In this document: positions 6,015-10,177 of the stretch, one piece after another
How the letters are laid out: each line of letters opens with the position of its first letter
Numbering within the stretch: position 1 is the first letter of the stretch
From: an uncultured Eubacteriales bacterium
GTDB lineage: Bacteria > Bacillota_A > Clostridia > Oscillospirales > Oscillospiraceae
Length of the DNA stretch: 10,177 bases
Assembly: GCA_949742895.1 (NCBI GenBank)
Contig: CATJRT010000151.1
Span: forward strand, 1-10,177
Direction: 5' to 3'
Translations under genes and position numbers: made by a program
Notes under the pieces: generated by a model
The model's database searches: none
Told to the model about the DNA's origin: nothing
What the model saw: only the letters and a program-made list of their open reading frames with translations

Positions 6015-8090
6015 TCAGTTAAACAGCGACCCGTTTTCCTCAAACAGCGTCCGCACCCGCTCCTTCAGCCTCTGGTGGGCGGGGGCGTCCAGCTCCGGGT
6101 CGGTGGAGACCAGCTTCTCTGCCGCCGCCTTGGCCTCTCTCAAAAGCTCCATGTCGGCAGCAAAATCCGCCACCTTGAGCTGAGGCAGGCCGTGCTGGCG
6201 TTGTCCGAAGAAGTCGCCGGGACCACGCAGCCGCAGGTCCTCCTCCGCAATCCGGAAGCCGTCGTTGGTGGCGCACAGGGCACGGAGCCGCTCCCTTGCC
6301 GTTTCGCTCTGGCTGGCAGTGACCAGCACGCAGTAGCTCTGGTGCCTGCCACGGCCCACCCGGCCCCGAAGCTGGTGGAGCTGGCTCAGGCCAAACCGCT
6401 CCGCGTTCTCGATTACCATCAGGGAGGCGTTGGGCACGTCCACCCCCACCTCGATCACCGTGGTGGACACCAGCACGTCCATCTCCCCCTGGGTGAAGGC
6501 GACCATAGCCGCCTCCTTTTCTTTTGATTTCAGCTTCCCGTGGACCAACCCCACCCGCAGGTCGGGAAACACCTTTTCCTGCAATTCTTTGGCGTAAGCG
6601 GTGACCGCCTTCAAATCCATGCCGGGGCCATCCTCCCAGCCGCCGGCGTTTTCCTCCACACTGGGACACACGATATACGCCTGCCGCCCTTCCCCCACCT
6701 GTTTGCGGACAAAGCCGTACATCCGCTGCCGCTTGTCTTCCCCCACCAGGTAGGTGGACACCGGGGTTCTGCCCGGGGGCAGCTCGTTGATGACAGATAC
6801 GTCCAGATCACCGTAAATGATGAGGGCCAGTGTTCGTGGAATGGGGGTAGCGGACATGACCAAAACATGAGTGGAGACAGCCCCGCCCTTCTCCGCCAGC
6901 GCCCCTCGCTGGGCCACGCCAAAGCGATGCTGCTCGTCGGCGATGACCAGACCCAGACTGTGGTACTCCACTCCCTGTGAAAACAGGGCGTGGGTGCCCA
7001 CCACCAGGTCGATTTCCCCTGACGCCAGCCCCGCCAGCAACTCCTTTTTCTCCCTTCCCTTTACCGAACCGGTGAGCAGCCCCACCCGCACCCCGGCGGG
7101 GGCCAGCAGGGCCTCCATGGTCCGGGCGTGCTGCTCCGCCAGCAGTTCGGTGGGGGCCATGAGGGCGCACTGTACGCCGTTCTTCGCCGCCGTCCAGGCT
7201 CCGAAGGCCGCCACCGCCGTCTTGCCCGAGCCCACATCCCCCTGTACCAGCCGGTTCATGGCTTTGCCCGAGCGCAGGTCGGCGGCGATGTCCTCCATGG
7301 CCCGGCGCTGGGCCCCCGTGGGGGCAAAGGGCAGCAGGGCGGCAAAGTCCTCCAGCTCCCCGGCCAGCACCCGGCCCCGCCCCGCCGAGCGGCGGTCCCT
7401 GAGCTGGGCCAGGCCGCAGGTGAGGACAAACAGCTCCTCGAATACCAGCCTCCGCCGGGCGATGGCCAATTCCTCGAAGGAGGCGGGATAGTGGATGTTC
7501 TTCCGGGCATACTCCACCTGGCAAAGCTGATGCTCCAGCCGGACCTGCTCCGGCAGCACCTCCGGCAGGCCCTCCAGGCACTGGTCCACCGCGCGGCGGG
7601 TCAGCCCCGCCAGCAGATTGTTGGAGATGCCCGCCGTGAGGGGATACACCGGCATAATGAGCCCTGTGTGCTGCCCCGCTCCCTCCCGCTCAAACACCGG
7701 GTTGGTCATGGTAAACAGGCTGCCCCGGCGCTCCACCAGACCGTAAAATACGTAGTTCACCCCGGGGCGCAGGGCCTCCCGGATATAGTCCTGATTGAAA
7801 AAGGTGATGTGTACCGTTCCCGCCCCGTCCACCGCCCTCACCTTCACCAGCGTCAGTCCCCGGCGCACAAAGCTGATTCGGGGCGTCTCCGTCACCATGG
7901 CGGAGACGCAGCAGGGCCGGTCCACCGGAGCGTCCCGCAGGGCGCAGCCCTCCCGCCGGTCCTCGTACCGCTGGGGCAGGTGCTCCAGCAGGTCGCCCAT
8001 GGTGCGCAGGCCCAGCTTTTCCAGCCTTTTGCCCCGGTTGGGGCCAACTCCCGGCAGGTCGGTTAGGGGTGTCCGGCGTGTCAGCGGCAT
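6015..8090 (-). CDS. recG: ATP-dependent DNA helicase RecG
   Basis: Superfamily 2 helicase that remodels stalled replication forks and branch-migrates Holliday junctions. The 691 residues match the usual RecG length. The N-terminal wedge/OB region begins with LTDLPGVGPNRGKRLEKLGL (9-28) and GDLLEHLPQRYEDR. The helicase core shows Walker A GDVGSGKT (284-291), the RecG-type DEQHRFG box (385-391), motif III SATPIPRT (413-420), STTVIEVGVDVPNA (542-555) and motif VI QLRGRVGRG (573-581). The C-terminal RLRGPGDFFGQRQHGLP (621-637) corresponds to the TRG region that couples ATP use to translocation. Start 8090 is preferred because AAAGGAGA lies 8 bp upstream; the frame stays open further upstream only as a shadow of spoIIQ. 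It is transcribed alone, convergent with the thi operon and divergent from spoIIQ. Confidence 0.97.
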   Translation of the reverse strand: MPLTRRTPLTDLPGVGPNRGKRLEKLGLRTMGDLLEHLPQRYEDRREGCALRDAPVDRPCCVSAMVTETPRISFVRRGLTLVKVRAVDGAGTVHITFFNQDYIREALRPGVNYVFYGLVERRGSLFTMTNPVFEREGAGQHTGLIMPVYPLTAGISNNLLAGLTRRAVDQCLEGLPEVLPEQVRLEHQLCQVEYARKNIHYPASFEELAIARRRLVFEELFVLTCGLAQLRDRRSAGRGRVLAGELEDFAALLPFAPTGAQRRAMEDIAADLRSGKAMNRLVQGDVGSGKTAVAAFGAWTAAKNGVQCALMAPTELLAEQHARTMEALLAPAGVRVGLLTGSVKGREKKELLAGLASGEIDLVVGTHALFSQGVEYHSLGLVIADEQHRFGVAQRGALAEKGGAVSTHVLVMSATPIPRTLALIIYGDLDVSVINELPPGRTPVSTYLVGEDKRQRMYGFVRKQVGEGRQAYIVCPSVEENAGGWEDGPGMDLKAVTAYAKELQEKVFPDLRVGLVHGKLKSKEKEAAMVAFTQGEMDVLVSTTVIEVGVDVPNASLMVIENAERFGLSQLHQLRGRVGRGRHQSYCVLVTASQSETARERLRALCATNDGFRIAEEDLRLRGPGDFFGQRQHGLPQLKVADFAADMELLREAKAAAEKLVSTDPELDAPAHQRLKERVRTLFEENGSLFN

Positions 8091-8124
8091 GGGGGCGTCT
8101 CCTTTCATCTGGTCAACTGCGTCA

Positions 8125-8154
8125 ACTATACCACATCCATTGCGCGAAAAACAA
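8125..8154 (-). promoter_or_regulatory. Candidate promoter of recG
   Basis: On the minus strand, TTGTTT (8149-8154), an 18-bp spacer and TATAGT (8125-8130), with an upstream TGG giving an extended -10. Just downstream the word GTCAACT occurs twice (8112-8118 and 8121-8127), 9 bp apart, one copy touching the -10 box. Confidence 0.45.
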
Positions 8155-8181
8155 TCCCTTTGGGATTTTTCCACCTTTCTG

Positions 8182-8211
8182 GTATAAATTGCAGCGCCCG
8201 CGTCCACACTA
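8182..8211 (+). promoter_or_regulatory. Candidate sigma-F/sigma-G promoter of spoIIQ
   Basis: GTATA (8182-8186), exactly 15 bp, then GTCCACACTA (8202-8211). The forespore consensus is GyATA, 15 bp, GGnnAnAnTA: only the second base of the -10 differs. spoIIQ is a known sigma-F target, which fits. The difficulty is distance: transcription would start near 8217, leaving only about a dozen bases and placing the start at the ribosome site (GGAGG, 8217-8221). A competing vegetative reading is TTGGGA (8160-8165), 17 bp, TATAAA (8183-8188). Confidence 0.45.
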
Positions 8212-8228
8212 TCCGCGGAGGTGTTTTC

Positions 8229-8981
8229 ATGAACCGAAAACAAAACTGGATCGAAAAAGTCAGTGATTTTATCTCGGGAAAGGGCTTTTACTTCATCGTG
8301 CTCATCTGCGTGGCCGCCATCGCCCTGTCCGGCTTCTACCTGGTGCAGGGGATGCAGGGCGCACTGGACGATGTGGAGGACAACCTGCCGGCAGGCGGCT
8401 CCGCCGCCATCCTGGACGCACCCTCCGCCGCGCCCAGGCCCTCGCCCTCCGCCGCCGTTCCCAGCAGTGCGCCCCGGCCTTCCCCCACCCCCACGCCCAC
8501 ACCTACACCCACGGCCACTCCGGAGCCTGTGCCCACGGTCGCCCCCACGCCCTCCCCCGAACCCACCCCCGCTGCGCTGGTCTTTACATGGCCTGTGAAA
8601 GGCTCTGTCATCGCCTCCTTCTCCATTGAGGCGCTGTCCTATGACGAGACCATGGGCGACTGGCGCATCCACGACGGGCTGGACATTTCCGCCGCCCTGG
8701 GAACCCAGGTGCTGGCTACCGCCAGCGGCTCTGTCTCCGCCGTGTACCAGGATGACCTGATGGGCACGGTGGTGGTGGTAGACCACGGAAACGGACTGAC
8801 CAGCCTGTACGCCAATCTGTCCGAGGTTCCCACCGTGGCAGTGGGTGACAGCGTGTCCACCGGGTCCATTCTTGGAACGGTGGGGGATACCGCCGCCGCC
8901 GAACGGGGCCGGGACGCCCATCTCCACTTCGCCATGTACCAGAATGACCTGCCCATCGACCCAACGGATCATCTTCCCTGA
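8229..8981 (+). CDS. spoIIQ: Stage II sporulation protein Q, M23/LytM-domain membrane protein
   Basis: 250-residue forespore-membrane protein, predicted to form, with SpoIIIAH, the channel that joins forespore and mother cell during engulfment. It has a short cytoplasmic N-terminus, one membrane segment (about 20-39), a Pro/Ser/Thr linker (about 64-118, with alternating PT from about 86 to 98) and a C-terminal LytM/M23 domain opening at TWPVKGSV (120-127). The zinc site looks complete: H148 and D152 in HDGLD, and H231-x-H233 in AHLHF. Clostridial SpoIIQ keeps these ligands whereas B. subtilis SpoIIQ is degenerate, so endopeptidase activity is possible. GDWRIHDGLDI is close to SpoIIQ sequences, and the neighbouring spoIIID supports this identity over a generic M23 peptidase. 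The start is fixed by GGAGG, 7 bp upstream of the ATG. Confidence 0.85.
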   Translation: MNRKQNWIEKVSDFISGKGFYFIVLICVAAIALSGFYLVQGMQGALDDVEDNLPAGGSAAILDAPSAAPRPSPSAAVPSSAPRPSPTPTPTPTPTATPEPVPTVAPTPSPEPTPAALVFTWPVKGSVIASFSIEALSYDETMGDWRIHDGLDISAALGTQVLATASGSVSAVYQDDLMGTVVVVDHGNGLTSLYANLSEVPTVAVGDSVSTGSILGTVGDTAAAERGRDAHLHFAMYQNDLPIDPTDHLP

Positions 8982-8985
8982 GCAC

Positions 8986-9021
8986 AAACGGCCCCCCAGT
9001 AAAATCCGGGGGGCCGTTTTT
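8986..9021. terminator. Shared GC-rich terminator between spoIIQ and spoIIID
   Basis: AAACGGCCCCCC (8986-8997) pairs perfectly with GGGGGGCCGTTT (9008-9019) around a 10-nt loop, with a T-run (9017-9021) on the plus strand. It begins 4 bp after the spoIIQ stop codon, and its T-run overlaps the spoIIID stop codon (9020-9022). It is strongest for spoIIQ; on the minus strand the tail is only a short T-run. Confidence 0.9.
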
Positions 9022-9268
9022 AGTCGCCTTTGTACTTTTTTCGGGTGGCAATGCCCCCCCGGATATGCCGTTCCGCCTTGTTTTCGTCCAGCACAGCCTT
9101 TACCTGCTGGTACAGGGCGCGGTTGATGACGGGCAGACGCTCGCTGAGGTCCTTATGTACAGTGGATTTGCTGATTCCGAACTTCTGGGCGGCGGCGCGG
9201 ACAGTGGCCTTATTTTCAATGATGTAAAGCGCCAGCTCCTGGGCGCGTTCTTCCATATTCCCTTTCAC
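9020..9268 (-). CDS. spoIIID: Sporulation transcriptional regulator SpoIIID
   Basis: 82-residue DNA-binding protein that acts in the mother cell, activating and repressing parts of the sigma-E regulon and preparing for sigma-K. The helix-turn-helix is plain: VRAAAQKFGISKSTVHKDLS (about 23-42), in which GxSKSTVHKDLxERLP is nearly diagnostic of SpoIIID. The basic C-terminal stretch RHIRGGIATRKKYKGD matches the segment that contacts DNA beside the helix-turn-helix. The GTG start at 9268 is chosen over ATG 9256 for two reasons: GGGAG lies 9 nt ahead of it, and it places the conserved ER pair at residues 7-8, as in the B. subtilis protein. It converges on spoIIQ. In C. difficile the same two genes are neighbours but in tandem, so the local order appears rearranged here. 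Confidence 0.95.
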   Translation of the reverse strand: MKGNMEERAQELALYIIENKATVRAAAQKFGISKSTVHKDLSERLPVINRALYQQVKAVLDENKAERHIRGGIATRKKYKGD

Positions 9269-9303
9269 AATACAACACTCCCCACTGTGGTCTCACTGGG
9301 TGA

Positions 9304-9332
9304 TATATATGTATCCGGTTGCGGGAATATGA
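9304..9332 (-). promoter_or_regulatory. Candidate sigma-E promoter of spoIIID
   Basis: On the minus strand, TCATATT (9326-9332), 14 bp, then CATATATA (9304-9311). This resembles the mother-cell sigma-E consensus (kmATATT, about 14 bp, CATAcAnT). spoIIID is a known sigma-E target. The -10 ends 35 bp before the GTG start, a normal leader length containing the ribosome site. Confidence 0.5.
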
Positions 9333-9356
9333 GGGCATAACCTTTTCTATGGGTAT

Positions 9357-9385
9357 GCGCTGCGGACAGGCTACCTGTGCAGCGC
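9357..9385. repeat. Strong inverted repeat of unknown role
   Basis: GCGCTGC (9357-9363) pairs with GCAGCGC (9379-9385), and ACAGG (9366-9370) pairs with CCTGT (9374-9378) around a 3-nt loop, with a 2-base bulge (9364-9365): 12 pairs in 29 nt. No T-run follows on either strand, so it does not look like an intrinsic terminator. Confidence 0.6.
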
Positions 9386-9449
9386 GGTGTATCCCCGTTT
9401 TCTCTCCAGCGGCAGACCCATTCCAGCCCCCGTTCCAGCGGAGAAGTCC

Positions 9450-9479
9450 TTGACGGGACCGCCCAGGCCGTGGTAAACT
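9450..9479 (+). promoter_or_regulatory. Vegetative promoter of fhs
   Basis: TTGACG (9450-9455), 18 bp, then TAAACT (9474-9479), with TG at 9471-9472 (extended -10). Transcription would begin at about 9483-9486, just where the first helix of the ZTP aptamer starts. Confidence 0.55.
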
Positions 9480-9482
9480 ATA

Positions 9483-9567
9483 GGCGCTGTATGACTGACG
9501 GAAGTGGAGGACCACGTGGAGTACAGCGGCGCGTCCCGCGCCTGATTGCCGACCGTCTGGGCGCACC
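9483..9567 (+). ncRNA. ZTP riboswitch (pfl motif)
   Basis: The architecture of the ZTP/ZMP aptamer can be traced. P1 is CGCTGTA (9485-9491) with TACAGCG (9522-9528). Inside it are the conserved TGACTGACGG (9492-9501) and the small hairpin GTGG (9504-9507)/CCAC (9512-9515). A linker hairpin, GGCGCG/CGCGCC, lies at 9528-9542. The 3' domain has GCC (9548-9550) pairing with GGC (9560-9562) around CCGTCTGGGC, equivalent to the consensus CCGCCUGGGC. The pseudoknot GACGG (9497-9501) with CCGTC (9553-9557) is preserved with compensating bases relative to the GGCG/CGCC consensus. This class senses ZTP/ZMP, which build up when 10-formyl-tetrahydrofolate is short, and turns folate genes on; fhs is a classic target. 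Confidence 0.9.
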
Positions 9568-9594
9568 CATATCCCGGTGCGCCCTTCTTTGTTT
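9559..9594 (+). terminator. Intrinsic terminator controlled by the ZTP riboswitch
   Basis: GGGCGCACC (9559-9567) pairs perfectly with GGTGCGCCC (9576-9584) around an 8-nt loop, followed by a T-rich tail (9585-9594). The first four bases of its left arm are also the last bases of the aptamer's conserved CTGGGC, so ligand-stabilised P3 and the terminator cannot form together. This is the arrangement expected of an ON switch. Confidence 0.9.
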
Positions 9595-9625
9595 GGACGC
9601 ATCGATTTTAAGGAGGAAACTGACG

Positions 9626-10177
9626 ATGAAATCTGACATTGAGATCGCCCAGGCCGCCCAGATGCTGCCCATCAGCGAGGTAGCGGCCAGCGCCGGCATC
9701 GACGAGGCCCTGCTGGAGCCCTACGGCAGGGTGAAGGCCAAGATCGACATCACCCCCCTGCGGAAAAAGCCCCGGAAGGGCAAGCTGATCCTGGTCACCG
9801 CCATCAACCCCACCCCCGCCGGGGAGGGCAAGACCACCACCAGCGTGGGCCTGGCGGACGCATTGCGTAAGCTGGATAAAAACGTGCTGCTCTGCCTGCG
9901 GGAGCCCTCCTTGGGCCCCGTGTTCGGCGTAAAGGGGGGCGCAGCGGGGGGCGGCTACGCCCAGGTGGTGCCCATGGAGGACATCAACCTCCACTTCACC
10001 GGGGACTTCCACGCCATCGGGGCGGCCAACAACCTCTGCGCCGCCATGCTGGACAACCACATCCAGCAGGGCAACGAGCTGGGCATCGACGTAAAGAAGA
10101 TCACCTGGCGGCGGTGCGTGGACATGAACGACCGGCAACTCCGGGAGATCGTAGACGGCCTGGGGGGCCGGATGCAA
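9626..10177 (+). CDS. fhs: Formate-tetrahydrofolate ligase, N-terminal part (runs off the right edge)
   Basis: ATP-dependent enzyme that joins formate to tetrahydrofolate, giving 10-formyl-THF for purine synthesis and one-carbon metabolism, and serving as the entry step of the Wood-Ljungdahl methyl branch where that exists. 184 of about 555 expected residues are visible. They start [20 protein letters not shown], followed by YGRVKAKID, the ATP-binding P-loop in [19 protein letters not shown] (62-80), and the family signature [20 protein letters not shown] followed by [16 protein letters not shown] (about 91-127). DMNDR occurs near the edge. The start is fixed by AGGAGG (9611-9616), 9 bp upstream of the ATG. 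A promoter and ZTP riboswitch precede it, so expression should rise when formyl-folate is short. Whether other folate genes follow cannot be seen. Confidence 0.97.
   Translation, partial: MKSDIEIAQAAQMLPISEVAASAGIDEALLEPYGRVKAKIDITPLRKKPRKGKLILVTAINPTPAGEGKTTTSVGLADALRKLDKNVLLCLREPSLGPVFGVKGGAAGGGYAQVVPMEDINLHFTGDFHAIGAANNLCAAMLDNHIQQGNELGIDVKKITWRRCVDMNDRQLREIVDGLGGRMQ

Larger units (their letters stand above)
9269..9482. other. Divergent spoIIID-fhs intergenic region
   Basis: Between the spoIIID start and the ZTP riboswitch. It holds the candidate sigma-E promoter (9304-9332), a strong hairpin (9357-9385) outside both predicted transcripts, CCAGCGG twice (9406-9412 and 9435-9441), and the fhs promoter (9450-9479). 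I see no coding sequence here. Confidence 0.6.

Noticed and set aside
8091..8987. Open frame extending RecG upstream by about 300 residues
   Set aside because: The extension is a Gly/Arg-rich shadow of spoIIQ. RecG has a normal length and a good ribosome site at ATG 8090.
9065..9340. Plus-strand frame opposite spoIIID
   Set aside because: It is a shadow of spoIIID, whose helix-turn-helix is unmistakable.
1..10177. CRISPR array, tRNA, rRNA, insertion sequence or prophage
   Set aside because: No regularly spaced repeats, cloverleaf, rRNA motifs, transposase or phage protein could be seen on either strand.

Overview
The window looks like chromosomal DNA of a GC-rich, endospore-forming Clostridia species. 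Coding regions are GC-rich, with strong G/C preference at third codon positions. It carries the sporulation genes spoIIQ and spoIIID side by side, as in Clostridioides difficile, and uses TPP and ZTP riboswitches with intrinsic terminators. An Oscillospiraceae-type gut anaerobe (Flavonifractor/Oscillibacter-like) would fit, but that placement is inference.

Layout. (1) 1-1831, minus strand: the promoter-proximal part of a carbohydrate ABC transporter operon, with a family 1 solute-binding lipoprotein followed by a MalF/UgpA-type permease cut by the window edge. (2) 1832-2217: an AT-rich divergent control region with a 9-bp-arm palindrome. (3) 2218-2889, plus: a DUF624 (YesL-like) membrane protein. 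(4) 2923-6004, plus: a TPP-riboswitch-controlled operon encoding an MTH1187/YkoF-type thiamine-binding protein and a ThiX-ThiY-ThiZ-like ABC importer, probably for thiamine pyrimidine precursors, ended by a bidirectional terminator. (5) 6015-8090, minus: recG, the replication-fork DNA helicase. (6) 8229-8981, plus: spoIIQ with an intact LytM/M23 zinc site and a candidate sigma-F promoter. (7) 9020-9268, minus: spoIIID, convergent with spoIIQ across a shared GC-rich terminator, with a candidate sigma-E promoter. (8) 9450-10177, plus: promoter, ZTP (pfl) riboswitch, intrinsic terminator and the start of fhs (formate-tetrahydrofolate ligase), which runs off the right edge.

How the parts relate. 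The thi operon is expected to be off when TPP is abundant. fhs is expected to be on when ZTP signals a shortage of 10-formyl-tetrahydrofolate. Both switches bear on connected pathways, because the thiamine pyrimidine is made from the purine intermediate AIR and fhs supplies the formyl donor for purine synthesis. SpoIIQ (forespore side of the engulfment channel) and SpoIIID (mother-cell regulator) act in opposite compartments and are transcribed towards each other here.

I found no CRISPR array, tRNA, rRNA, transposon or phage gene. Nothing here amounts to an undescribed multi-gene system. The less routine signals are the two riboswitch expression platforms, the sporulation promoters, the palindrome at 2001-2027 and an unexplained hairpin at 9357-9385.
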